Positions 39,769 through 48,092 of a DNA stretch of 51,874 nt are shown here, in pieces. A program made the position numbers and the translations under genes. Within the stretch, counting starts at the first letter, position 1. The number at the start of each line of letters is the position of its first letter. Source of the DNA: Microbacterium barkeri (lineage in GTDB: Bacteria; Actinomycetota; Actinomycetes; Actinomycetales; Microbacteriaceae). The notes below the pieces were generated by a model. The model was not told where the DNA came from and did no database searches. It saw nothing but the letters and a program-made list of their open reading frames with translations. The stretch is from NCBI RefSeq assembly GCF_027921765.1, contig NZ_BSEJ01000020.1:1-51874 (forward strand). Direction: 5' to 3'.

Positions 39769-42700
39769 GCTCGACGCCCATCCGCTCGGGCCGCAGCAGC
39801 TCGACGACCTTGCGGCGGTCCTCCATGTCGGGGCACGCGGGATAGCCGAGGGAGAAGCGCGCCCCGCGGTACTCGAGCTTGAACAGCCCCTCGGTGCTCG
39901 TCGGGTCCTCGGCCGAGAACCCCAGCTCGTCGCGGATGCGCGCATGCCAGAACTCGGCGAGCGCCTCGGTGAGCTGCATGACGAGGCCGTTCAGCTCGTA
40001 GTAGTCGCGGTACCGGTTCTCGGCGAACATCCGCGCGGTCACCTCGTCGATCCTCGCGCCCGCGGTCACGAGCTGCACGGGCAGCACGTCGACCTCGCCC
40101 GATGCGCGTGCGCGCACGAAGTCAGACAGGCACAGGTGCCGATCACGGCGCTGGCGCGGGAAGTGGAAGCGCAGCCGGTCGGAGCCGACCGACCCGCCCG
40201 AGCCTCCGTCGGGCGCGAGCAGCCCCGCGCGGCCGATGCGGCCATCCGGATCTTCTCCGTGATGGAGCACGACGAGGTCGTCGCCCTCCGAGACGACGGG
40301 GAAGTACCCGTACGCGACCGACGGATCGAGCATGCCCTCCGCGAGGATGCGGTCGAGCCAGTACCGCAGGCGCGGCCGGCCCTCGCGCTCGACGAGCTGT
40401 TCGTACGACAGTCCGTCGTCGCCGCGACCGGGCTTCAGCCCCCACTGGCCCATGAAGGTCGCGCGCTCGTCGAGGAAGGCCGCGAAGTCAGCCAGCGCGA
40501 TGCCGCGCACGATTCGCGTGCCCCAGAACGGCGGCGCCGGCACGGGGTTGTCGGCCGCGACGTCGGAGCGCTCGGGCATGCTCTCCGGCTCGGTGAGCGT
40601 GAGAGCGGCGCCCTTGCGGTGGATGCGCTTCTTGAGGGGCGGGAGGCCCACCTCGTCGGGCGAGGCGCCGCGCGCGATCGCGACGAGCGGCTCCATGAGG
40701 GCGAGGCCCTCGAACGCGTCCTTCGCATAGCGCACCTCGCCCTCGAACAGGCTCGCGAGGTCGTCCTCGACATAGGCGCGCGTGAGCGCCGCACCGCCGA
40801 GGATGACCGGCCAGCGCCTCGCAAGGCCCCGCGCCTGCAGCTCCTCGAGGTTCTCCTTCATGACGACCGTCGACTTCACGAGCAGGCCGCTCATGCCGAT
40901 CACGTCGGCGTCGTGCTCCTCGGCCGCGGCGATGATGTCGGCGATCGGCTGCTTGATGCCGAGGTTGATCACCTCGTACCCGTTGTTCGTGAGGATGATG
41001 TCGACGAGGTTCTTGCCGATGTCGTGCACGTCTCCGCGCACGGTCGCGAGGACGATGCGGCCCTTGCCCGCGTCGTCGCTCTTCTCCATGTGCGGCTCGA
41101 GCAGCGCGACGGCGGTCTTCATGACCTCGGCCGACTGCAGCACGAACGGCAGCTGCATCTGGCCCGACCCGAAGCGCTCGCCGACGACCTTCATGCCCTC
41201 GAGCAGGTGGTCGTTGATGATGCCGAGTGCGGTCATCCCCTCGGCGCGCGCGAGGTCGAGGTCCTCCTCGAGCCCCTTGAGCTCGCCGTCGATGATCCGC
41301 CGCTGGAGCCGCTCTCCCGTGGGCAGCGCGGCGAGCTCGGCCGCGCGCTGGTCGCGGAGGGCGGCGCTGTCGACGCCCGCGAAGAGGTCGAGCATGCGGG
41401 CGAGCGGGTCGTAGGTCAGGGTGCCGTCGGCGTCGTACGCGCGGCGGTCCCAGACGAGATCGAGCGCGACCTGGCGCTGCTCCTCCGGGATCGACGCGAG
41501 CGGCACGATCTTCGCGGCGTCGATGATGCCCGAGTCGAGACCCGCCTGCGACGCCTCGTGCAGGAACACCGAGTTCAGCACCGAGCGGGCGGCCGGGTTG
41601 AGCCCGAACGAGACGTTCGAGACGCCCAGCGTCGTGTGGATGCCGGGGTACTTCGCGACGAGGGCGCGGATGGCCTCGATCGTCTCGATCGCATCGCGCC
41701 GGGTCTCCTCCTGGCCGGTCGCGATCGGGAAGGTGAGGCAGTCGACGATGATGTCGGAGACCTTCATGCCCCACTCGCCGACGAGCTCGTCGACGAGGCG
41801 CGAGGCGATGCGGAGCTTGTCCTCCGCGGTGCGCGCCTGCCCCTGCTCGTCGATCGTGAGCGCGATCACGGCCGCGCCGTGCTCCTTGACGAGCGGCATG
41901 ATGCGCCCGAAGCGCGAGGTCGGGCCGTCGCCGTCCTCGTAGTTGACCGAGTTCACGACAGGGCGACCGCCGATGAGCTCGAGACCGGCCTGGATGACGG
42001 CGGGCTCGGTCGAGTCGACGACGAGCGGCAGGGTGGAGGCCGAGGCGAAGCGCGAGACGATCTCGCGGATGTCGGCGACGCCATCGCGCCCGACGTAGTC
42101 GACGCACACGTCGAGCAGGTGCGCGCCGACGCGGATCTGCGAGCGCGCGATCTCGACGCAGTCGTCCCACCGGCCCTCGAGCATCGCCTCGCGGAACGCC
42201 TTCGACCCGTTGGCGTTCGTGCGCTCGCCGATCGCGAGGTACGACGCGTCCTGATCGAAGGGCACGTGCTGATAGAGCGAGGCGACGCCGGGCTCGATCT
42301 GCGCCGACCGCTCGGCGGCGGATGCCCCGCGCAGCCGGTCGACGACGGCCTGCATGTGCTCGGGCGTCGTGCCGCAGCACCCGCCGACGAGGCCGAGGCC
42401 GAACTCGCGCACGAACTGCTCGTGCGCCGTGGCGAGCTCGGCGGGCGTGAGGGGGTAGTGCGCGCCATCGGCCGTGAGCACGGGAAGGCCGGCGTTCGGC
42501 ATGCACATGACCGTGACGGGCGAGTGCTTGGAGAGGTGCCGCAGGTGCTCGCTCATCTCCTGCGGCCCCGTCGCGCAGTTCAGGCCGATCGCGTCGACGC
42601 CGAGCGGCGCGAGAGCCGTGAGCGCGGCGCCGATCTCCGAGCCCATGAGCATGGTGCCGGTCGTCTCGACGGTCACCTCGACGAAGATCGGCAGGCGGAT

Positions 42701-43303
42701 GCCGCGGGCGACGATCGCCTGCTTGCACGCGTTCACGGCGGCCTTCGTCTGGAGCAGGTCCTGCGACGTCTCGATGAGGAGGGCGTCGGCGCCGCCGTCG
42801 ATCAGGCCCTCGGCCTGCTGCGCGAAGGTCTCCTTGAGGTGCGCGTAGGTCGTGTGCCCGAGCGAGGGCAGCTTCGTGCCCGGCCCCATCGACCCGAGGA
42901 CCCAGCGCATCCGGCCATCCGCCGCCTCCGCCGCATCCACCCGCTCGCGCGCGATGCGGGCGCCCGCCTCGGCGAGCTCGTGGATGCGGTCGTCGATGTC
43001 GTAGTCGGAGAGGTTCGACCAGTTGGCGCCGAAGGTGTTCGTCTCGATCGCGTCGATGCCGGTCGCGAGGTAGTCGTCGTGGATGCGGCCGACCATGTCG
43101 GGGCGCGAGACGTTGAGGATCTCGTTGCACCCCTCGAGCCCCTGGTAGTCGTCGAGCGTCGGCTCGTACCGCTGCAGCATCGTGCCCATCGCGCCGTCGG
43201 CGATGACGACGCGCGTCGCGAGCGCGTCGCGCAGCGCCTGCGCGCGGGGCGCGTACGGGATCCCGTCGATGTCGAGGGGGTGGCGGAGCGAGGGGGTCGG
43301 CAC
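39683..43303 (-). CDS. metH: Cobalamin-dependent methionine synthase MetH
   Basis: The 1,206-residue protein has the four MetH modules. The homocysteine domain (~1-330) has zinc cysteines in GLNCATGP and GGCCGTTPEHM. A pterin/methyl-folate domain spans ~350-620. The B12 domain (~640-880) has DVHDIGKNLVDIIL, supplying the lower-ligand His. The AdoMet reactivation domain has RGARFSLGYPACPD near 1150. It remethylates homocysteine with methyl-folate via cobalamin. GTG 43303 is chosen: TAAGAT lies 7 nt upstream and the protein begins PTPSLRHPLDIDG. A leaderless start leaves no room for a 5' cobalamin riboswitch. Confidence 0.97.
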   Translation of the reverse strand: MPTPSLRHPLDIDGIPYAPRAQALRDALATRVVIADGAMGTMLQRYEPTLDDYQGLEGCNEILNVSRPDMVGRIHDDYLATGIDAIETNTFGANWSNLSDYDIDDRIHELAEAGARIARERVDAAEAADGRMRWVLGSMGPGTKLPSLGHTTYAHLKETFAQQAEGLIDGGADALLIETSQDLLQTKAAVNACKQAIVARGIRLPIFVEVTVETTGTMLMGSEIGAALTALAPLGVDAIGLNCATGPQEMSEHLRHLSKHSPVTVMCMPNAGLPVLTADGAHYPLTPAELATAHEQFVREFGLGLVGGCCGTTPEHMQAVVDRLRGASAAERSAQIEPGVASLYQHVPFDQDASYLAIGERTNANGSKAFREAMLEGRWDDCVEIARSQIRVGAHLLDVCVDYVGRDGVADIREIVSRFASASTLPLVVDSTEPAVIQAGLELIGGRPVVNSVNYEDGDGPTSRFGRIMPLVKEHGAAVIALTIDEQGQARTAEDKLRIASRLVDELVGEWGMKVSDIIVDCLTFPIATGQEETRRDAIETIEAIRALVAKYPGIHTTLGVSNVSFGLNPAARSVLNSVFLHEASQAGLDSGIIDAAKIVPLASIPEEQRQVALDLVWDRRAYDADGTLTYDPLARMLDLFAGVDSAALRDQRAAELAALPTGERLQRRIIDGELKGLEEDLDLARAEGMTALGIINDHLLEGMKVVGERFGSGQMQLPFVLQSAEVMKTAVALLEPHMEKSDDAGKGRIVLATVRGDVHDIGKNLVDIILTNNGYEVINLGIKQPIADIIAAAEEHDADVIGMSGLLVKSTVVMKENLEELQARGLARRWPVILGGAALTRAYVEDDLASLFEGEVRYAKDAFEGLALMEPLVAIARGASPDEVGLPPLKKRIHRKGAALTLTEPESMPERSDVAADNPVPAPPFWGTRIVRGIALADFAAFLDERATFMGQWGLKPGRGDDGLSYEQLVEREGRPRLRYWLDRILAEGMLDPSVAYGYFPVVSEGDDLVVLHHGEDPDGRIGRAGLLAPDGGSGGSVGSDRLRFHFPRQRRDRHLCLSDFVRARASGEVDVLPVQLVTAGARIDEVTARMFAENRYRDYYELNGLVMQLTEALAEFWHARIRDELGFSAEDPTSTEGLFKLEYRGARFSLGYPACPDMEDRRKVVELLRPERMGVELSEELQLHPEQSTDAFVFHHPEAKYFSV

Positions 43304-43389
43304 GGGGTCGATCTTAGGGCGCGGGCGCAGGCCAGACCGTTGACAGCTCGACCGACGACGTGGTGAAAGTCCTTTAACCGAAACAGGCA

Positions 43390-43404
43390 TTCCATATTAT
43401 GGAA
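43390..43404. promoter_or_regulatory. Palindrome in the metH / 43535 intergenic region
   Basis: TTCCATA-T-TATGGAA is a perfect 15-bp dyad, the most AT-rich spot in this stretch. It resembles IclR-type operators by eye. The regulator is not known; it could act on the plus-strand gene at 43535 or on metH. Confidence 0.5.
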
Positions 43405-43534
43405 CTTTCGTCATCCCTCTCCCCTGACGACGATGTCGAGGAAAGGAAGGACCAGTCCGGCAGCAGCTGAGCCCTTGACCGCAGACGCTGTCAACGGGTT
43501 CCGCCGAGACCGCCCGCTTCTGTGGGATGGACGC

Positions 43535-44254
43535 ATGCATCGCATCGCCTCGCTCACCGGCACGGTCCTGAAGGCGCTCTTCTCGGGACTCGTGCGCGTG
43601 CGCCATCCGCGCCCCGTGCATCCCCATGGCGTCGCGCTCACGGGCGAGATGCGATGGCTCGGCCCGAGCGGCTCTGGGATCGCGTGGGTCGACGAGCCGC
43701 CGAGCGGCCCGCAGCGCGTGTCGGCCCGAGCATCGCGCTCGATCGGCGTGCCCGCGCCCCTGCCCGACGTGATCGGCCTCGCGCTCCGCGTGGACGATGA
43801 ACGCGGCCCCGTGCACCTCGCGCTGGCGTCGACGGGGCGTGGGCCCGTCTCCCGCTGGCTGCTCATGACCCATCGGTCGCCCTCGTCGGCATGGCTGAGC
43901 ACCTTCCTCCCCTACACGGGCTCCCGGGGCTCTCTGCTGCTCGCCGCGCGGCCGCTCGCGCCGAGCGATCTGCCGAGCGAGCCATCCGCCCTGGCCGCCG
44001 CCCTGCGCGAGACGCCCTGGCGCCTGCTCCTGCACGTCGCCACCCCGACCGGACGCTGGCATCCCTTCGCCGAGCTCACCCTCTGGCACGAGACCGGCGC
44101 GCTCGACACGTCAGAGCGCATCGACGTGGGCGCGCACATTCCGCCGGGCGCGACGGTGGGGTCATGGATCCACGCGATCCGCGACCCGTCGTACCGCGAG
44201 GTCCAGGCGCGGACGTCCGGCGAGCCGAGCGGTCGGCCTCAGCCGGACGGGTGA
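43535..44254 (+). CDS. Hypothetical protein, catalase-fold-like
   Basis: The ~239-residue protein has an order of motifs reminiscent of the catalase core: VHPHGVALTGEMRW, then RVSARASRSIGVPAPLPDVIGLALRV (compare the catalase R-x-S...D-x-x-G-x-A-x-K block) and FLPYTGSRGSLLL. No full catalase signature or proximal heme tyrosine motif can be assigned, so function stays open. ATG 43535 is preferred (TGGGAT 6 nt upstream); the frame is open upstream to 43433. It converges on a DHDPS-type gene with a 10-nt gap. Confidence 0.6.
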   Translation: MHRIASLTGTVLKALFSGLVRVRHPRPVHPHGVALTGEMRWLGPSGSGIAWVDEPPSGPQRVSARASRSIGVPAPLPDVIGLALRVDDERGPVHLALASTGRGPVSRWLLMTHRSPSSAWLSTFLPYTGSRGSLLLAARPLAPSDLPSEPSALAAALRETPWRLLLHVATPTGRWHPFAELTLWHETGALDTSERIDVGAHIPPGATVGSWIHAIRDPSYREVQARTSGEPSGRPQPDG

Positions 44255-44264
44255 CCCGCCCTCC

Positions 44265-45176
44265 TCAGAGCTCCTCGTCGAGGCCCAGCTCGTGCGCGAC
44301 CTCGACGGCCCGCCGCCGCGCGTCCCCCTCGAGCGCGCGGAGCGGTCGCGGCAGCGGGTCATCCGCCGTGAGACCGAGATGACCCGCGAGCGCGGCGACG
44401 ACGCGCAGGCTCCCGTGGGCGCGGAAGAGCTGCCACAGCGGCTCGAGGCGCTCGGAGGCAGCCGCCGCGGCGGCGTGATCGCCGCGGCGGGCCGGCTCGG
44501 CCATCGCCATCGCCGCCTGCGGGAAGAAGCCGCCCACGACCGAGTACCAGACGGCGCAGCCGGCGGCGAGGCCCGCGGCGGCGAGCGGGTCGACGGAGAT
44601 GCCGACACTCACGCTCTCCGGGATGCGCCCCCGCAGAGCCCGGACGCGCTCCCGGGCGGCGAGCGGCTCGGCCGGCACGCCGGGGATCTTGATCGAGGCG
44701 ATGTGCGGCAGCGCCGCCACGCGCTCGAGGAGATCGTCGGTGAAGGCGAAGCCGGTCGTCGTCGGGTTGTCGTAGACGACCACGGGCACCGACACCTCGG
44801 CCGTCACCGCCTCGAAGAGAGCGAAGACCTCGTCGTGGGTCAGAGGCTGGTAGCTCAGCGCGGGCAGGAGCAGACCCGCCGCTCCCGCCTCCTGCGCGTC
44901 CGCGGCGAGCGCGCGTACCTCGCTCGCCCGCAGCGCGCCGATCCCGACCAGCACGGGCTTCTCGCCCGCGCGCTCGACCGCGATGCGCGCCGCCTCCGCA
45001 CGCTCGGAGCGCGACAGGTACGGGGAGCAGCCTGTCGAGCCGAGCGCGGTGATCGTGTCGACCTCGCTGCGCGCCAGGCGCTCCACGAGGCCCGCGTACG
45101 CGGCGTAGTCGAGCACGTCGTCGCGCAGCGGCGTGAGCGGGAACGCGCTCACGCCCGTGAATGCCTCAGAGGTCAT
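44265..45176 (-). CDS. Dihydrodipicolinate synthase family protein (second paralogue)
   Basis: The 303-residue protein has the family's Tyr135 (VVVYDNPTTTGF) and Schiff-base Lys163 (SIKIPG), at the same numbering as the paralogue at 167-1036. The usual GTTGE is GSTGCS here, so the carboxylate-binding loop differs and the substrate is probably not that of DapA. TATGGT lies 6 nt before the ATG, inside a GTGCAC dyad. It follows the metallo-hydrolase gene by 38 nt on the same strand. A catabolic aldolase/lyase role is likely. Confidence 0.85.
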   Translation of the reverse strand: MTSEAFTGVSAFPLTPLRDDVLDYAAYAGLVERLARSEVDTITALGSTGCSPYLSRSERAEAARIAVERAGEKPVLVGIGALRASEVRALAADAQEAGAAGLLLPALSYQPLTHDEVFALFEAVTAEVSVPVVVYDNPTTTGFAFTDDLLERVAALPHIASIKIPGVPAEPLAARERVRALRGRIPESVSVGISVDPLAAAGLAAGCAVWYSVVGGFFPQAAMAMAEPARRGDHAAAAAASERLEPLWQLFRAHGSLRVVAALAGHLGLTADDPLPRPLRALEGDARRRAVEVAHELGLDEEL

Positions 45177-45178
45177 AG

Positions 45179-45194
45179 GTGCACCATAGTGCAC
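45179..45194. promoter_or_regulatory. Candidate operator of the second DHDPS-family gene
   Basis: GTGCAC-CATA-GTGCAC overlaps the -10 hexamer (minus-strand TATGGT). Both half-sites are palindromic, so a dimeric repressor could bind; the regulator is unknown. Confidence 0.5.
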
Positions 45195-45214
45195 TGGCGG
45201 GGCGGGTGCCAGCG

Positions 45215-45973
45215 TCAGCGAGCACCCGCGGCCCGGGCCAGACGTGCGGCCGCCCGGACGCCGTCGCGCCACGGCTCGCCGTGACCGGGCAGCATGAGCG
45301 GCGCCTCGACCTGCGCGAGCGCGTCGAGCGAGGCGAGCGCAGCCCTGCTGTCGGCCGTCGCGGCGTTCGCGACGAGGCGCGGCCCGGTCTCGGCCGTGTA
45401 CGGGTCGAGCGTGACGATCGCGTCGCCCGAGAAGAGGATCCCGATGTCGTCGAAGAGAAGCGCGCAGTGCCCGTCGGTGTGCCCCGGCGTCCACAGCGGC
45501 ACGGGCGATCCCGGCACATCGAGCGGATGGCCGTTCGCGAGCGACGCGCGAGCGGTCACGCCGCGCACGCCGAGCGCTCCGCGCAGGACCATGTCGCCGA
45601 GCACGGGGAGCGCCTTCGGATACCGGGCGAGGTACGGCGGCCGGTCGCGCTCGGGGCGGTAGAGGTACGGATGGCGCGCGAGGCGTCGATCCCGCGCGTG
45701 GACGTGCACGGGCGTCTCGTGCGCGCGCTGCAGCCGCCGGGCGATCCCGACGTGATCGAAATGGCCGTGCGTGAGAACCACGGCGTCGATGTCGGCCGGT
45801 GTCGCGCGGAGGTGGCCGAGCACTTCCCGGAGCGCGCCCCACGTGCCGGGCAGACCCGCGTCGACGAGGGTCATGCCGTCGGGGCGCACGACGAGATAGC
45901 AGTTCACGTGCGCGACATCGAGCCGGTGGACCCCCTCGGCCACCACGCTCCAGGATCTCGATCGATCGCGCAT
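45215..45973 (-). CDS. Metallo-beta-lactamase fold hydrolase
   Basis: The 252-residue protein has the metal motif THGHFDHVG (~84-92), a later PGHTDGHCALLF His, FSGDAIVTLDP Asp and a final LPGHGEPW His, together the full binuclear metal set of the MBL fold. Such proteins include glyoxalase II, lactonases and thioesterases. An opening VHRLDVAHVNCYLVVRPDGMTLVDAGLPG is typical of the group. The start is ATG 45973 with AGGG upstream. The substrate is unknown; the following aldolase gene may share the pathway. Confidence 0.92.
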   Translation of the reverse strand: MRDRSRSWSVVAEGVHRLDVAHVNCYLVVRPDGMTLVDAGLPGTWGALREVLGHLRATPADIDAVVLTHGHFDHVGIARRLQRAHETPVHVHARDRRLARHPYLYRPERDRPPYLARYPKALPVLGDMVLRGALGVRGVTARASLANGHPLDVPGSPVPLWTPGHTDGHCALLFDDIGILFSGDAIVTLDPYTAETGPRLVANAATADSRAALASLDALAQVEAPLMLPGHGEPWRDGVRAAARLARAAGAR

Positions 45974-46202
45974 GAGAGCACCCTGCGTCCGCGTCGCCGC
46001 GTCCGCCAGGGGCTTGCCGTGCGCCGATCGGATGGCACCGACGGGAGGAACCGATGGCAGCACGCGAGCGGCCATCTCCCTGCGCCGTGAGCGGCGGATG
46101 GCGGCGGTCGCGCGCGTGAGGAGAAGTGGACCGCTCGTCAACCCCATTAAACCCGCGCCGGAGCAGAGCATAGCCTCGGGTCCACGAAGAGAGCACTCCA
46201 TC

Positions 46203-46652
46203 ATGCGACCAGCCGAGGCACACATGCGCACAGCACTGACCGGAGAGATCGACGTCGACGCGCCTCCCGGGGAGGTGTACGCACGCTGGAGGGACGTCGA
46301 GGGGTTCCCCGAATTCGTCGAGCTCGTGGAATCCGTCCGCCGCGTGGACGACATCCGCTCGTTCTGGACGGTGCGGCTCGGGCGGACGCCGCAGACGTTC
46401 TACGCCGACATCGTCGACGACGTGCCCGAACGGCGCATCTGCTGGCAGAGCACCGACGGCGCGCTCCACTCCGGACGCGTCGAGTTCGCGCCGCGCGACG
46501 GCGGCACCCATGTCGCGCTCGAGACGACCTGGGATGCTCCCGATCCGTTCGCCGCGATCGGCCTGCCGCTCGACCTCGACCACGACCTCGCACAGCGTGA
46601 CCTCGAACGCTTCAAGCGCCTCGTCGAGGAGCGCAACCGCGCCGCCCACTGA
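46203..46652 (+). CDS. SRPBCC protein (polyketide cyclase/dehydrase-like)
   Basis: The 149-residue protein has the single-domain cyclase-like START fold: GEIDVDAPPGEVYARWRDVEGFPEFVELVESV, FYADIVDDVPERRICWQS and a long C-terminal helix RDLERFKRLVEERN. Related stand-alone proteins are called SRPBCC/ribosome-associated toxin RatA-like or cyclase family; no active site can be assigned. ATG 46203 has GAGAG ~10 nt upstream; ATG 46224 is an alternative. It converges on the DUF488 gene with a 4-nt gap. Confidence 0.85.
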   Translation: MRPAEAHMRTALTGEIDVDAPPGEVYARWRDVEGFPEFVELVESVRRVDDIRSFWTVRLGRTPQTFYADIVDDVPERRICWQSTDGALHSGRVEFAPRDGGTHVALETTWDAPDPFAAIGLPLDLDHDLAQRDLERFKRLVEERNRAAH

Positions 46653-46656
46653 GGAC

Positions 46657-47184
46657 TCACGCCGGGTCGTCCTCCGGCGGGTACCAGACGCGCTCGCCCT
46701 CGACGCGCGCGAACGACGTGAGCGTGTGCGGCCGGGACGCGGTCGGGCTCATGATGTCGACGACCTCGATCCCGCGCACGAGCAGCGCGTCGCCCACGAG
46801 CGAGCGGTGGCAGCGCCACGGAACCGCCTCGGCGCACATGATCGCGGTCCGCTGCCGCTCCGCGAGGCGGATGAGCTCGTCCACGCCGCGCGCGAACGGC
46901 TCGGTCTGCATGTAGTCGGCGTACGCGCGGAAGCTGCGGTTGCGCCAGGCTCCGTTGATCGACTCCTCGCCGACCCGCGTGTAGCGACGCCCGCCGAGGT
47001 CCTCAAGGCGCCGGTACATCAACCCCGCGTCCTCGAGCGCGCGCGGAAGCTCGTCGCGCCCGAACTGCGGATTGCGCCGTGACCCCACGACCGAGCGGAT
47101 GTCGCACACGAGCTCGATCCCGCTCGCGGCGAGCATCGCGAGGAACTCCTCGATCGGCCGGTTGGAGTGCCCGACCGTGAACAC
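46657..47184 (-). CDS. DUF488 domain protein
   Basis: The 175-residue protein starts FTVGHSNRPIEEFLAML and contains LVCDIRSVVGSRRNPQF, YRRLEDLGGRR, and the conserved MCAEAVPWRCHRSLVGDAL with Cys and His residues, all typical of DUF488. The family has no proven activity; the Cys/Arg block resembles a phosphatase- or nucleotide-like site. It starts at GTG 47184 without a clear ribosome site or -10 box at leaderless distance, so it may be co-transcribed with the HTH gene 43 nt upstream. Confidence 0.9.
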   Translation of the reverse strand: MFTVGHSNRPIEEFLAMLAASGIELVCDIRSVVGSRRNPQFGRDELPRALEDAGLMYRRLEDLGGRRYTRVGEESINGAWRNRSFRAYADYMQTEPFARGVDELIRLAERQRTAIMCAEAVPWRCHRSLVGDALLVRGIEVVDIMSPTASRPHTLTSFARVEGERVWYPPEDDPA

Positions 47185-47227
47185 ACGGTCGTCGTCAGCG
47201 GAAGCATCCTCTGCAGTATGTCGCGGT

Positions 47228-48019
47228 TCAGGTCGTGACGGGCACGTACATCACGACGTGGAGGTCGGAGGCGTCGGATGGCACGAGCCGATGGTGCTCG
47301 AACGCGAGCAGACCCGCCTCGCGATGGCGGAACATCCGCCGCCGCGACGCGAAGCGCAGGATCTCGAGCTCGGCCCACTGGACGCGGAAATCATCGCTCG
47401 CCTCGCGCAGCCGCTCGACGATCGCGCGATGCCGCGGGGTGGCGAGGCGCACCCCGGCCTCGGCGCGGAACTCCGCGAGGAACCGCCGGCTGTCGCGCTC
47501 CCAGTCGGGCAGCATCTCGCGCAGCTCGGGGTCGGTGTAGACGAGCCACAGCAGGTTGCGGTCGGCATCGTCGAGGGTCGCGATCCGCGGGTACAGCCAC
47601 GCGTACCGGGCGTTCCATCCGGCGATCGCCCAGTCCGTCGCGACGATGAATGCGGGAAAGTCGAGGGCGTCGACGAGCCGCTGAAGATGGTCGGGCACCG
47701 CCTCGCGCTCGGGCGCGGGCTCGGCTGACTCCTGCTCGGCGAGCGCGAAGACGTACTCCGTCTCGACCGAGGTCAGCCCGAGCACGCGCGCGACGGCGGC
47801 GAGCACCTGGCGGGAGACGTTGATGTCGCGCCCCTGCTCGAGCCACGTGTACCAGGACCCGCTCACGCCGGCGAGCGTCGCGACCTCCTCGCGGGTGAGA
47901 CCGGCGTCGCCGCGGCGGGCAGTCAACGGCAGCCCCAGGGCGGAGCGGCTCGTCGTGCGACGGCGCGCGAGAAGGAATTCGCCGAGCTGCTCGCGACGAG
48001 GAGTGCGCGGCCGGATCAC
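47228..48019 (-). CDS. HTH regulator with MmyB-type ligand-binding domain
   Basis: The 263-residue protein has an HTH_XRE-type N-terminus (~5-80: RREQLGEFLLARR, LTREEVATLAGVSGSWYTWLEQGRDINVS) and an MmyB-like sensing domain (~105-255: FPAFIVATDWAIAGWNARYAWLYP, LREMLPDWERDSRRFLAEFRAEAG). Family members repress divergent oxidoreductase genes in response to small ligands. GTG 48019 has TACCAT 6 nt upstream (leaderless) overlapping a palindromic array. The divergent neighbour is ilvD, though its control by this protein is unproven. Confidence 0.92.
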   Translation of the reverse strand: MIRPRTPRREQLGEFLLARRRTTSRSALGLPLTARRGDAGLTREEVATLAGVSGSWYTWLEQGRDINVSRQVLAAVARVLGLTSVETEYVFALAEQESAEPAPEREAVPDHLQRLVDALDFPAFIVATDWAIAGWNARYAWLYPRIATLDDADRNLLWLVYTDPELREMLPDWERDSRRFLAEFRAEAGVRLATPRHRAIVERLREASDDFRVQWAELEILRFASRRRMFRHREAGLLAFEHHRLVPSDASDLHVVMYVPVTT

Positions 48020-48027
48020 GCTTTGAT

Positions 48028-48048
48028 GGTACTGCGAGTACCGGTACT
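48028..48048. promoter_or_regulatory. Overlapping palindromes between the MmyB-type regulator and ilvD
   Basis: GGTACT-GCG-AGTACC (48028-48042) and the perfect dyad AGTACCGGTACT (48037-48048) share one half-site. They overlap the regulator's -10 box (48026-48031), so autorepression is likely, with possible effect on ilvD. Confidence 0.65.
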
Positions 48049-48092
48049 GACCGCATCTCCCGCTTCTTCCTGCGACGTGCGGAGATGGGAGC

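Noticed and set aside
43304..43534. Cobalamin riboswitch upstream of metH
   Set aside because: No conserved B12-box pattern was seen, and the -10 hexamer 7 nt before the GTG would leave no leader.
43535..44254. Calling this gene a catalase
   Set aside because: Only a loose order of motifs fits; the catalytic His-Asn pair and heme-ligand Tyr motif cannot be assigned.
46054..46119. 21-codon ORF on the plus strand behind a strong GGAGGAA site
   Set aside because: The ribosome-site match is good but the peptide is short, Arg-rich and without features; no conservation can be judged. It could be a leader peptide but is not supported enough to list.
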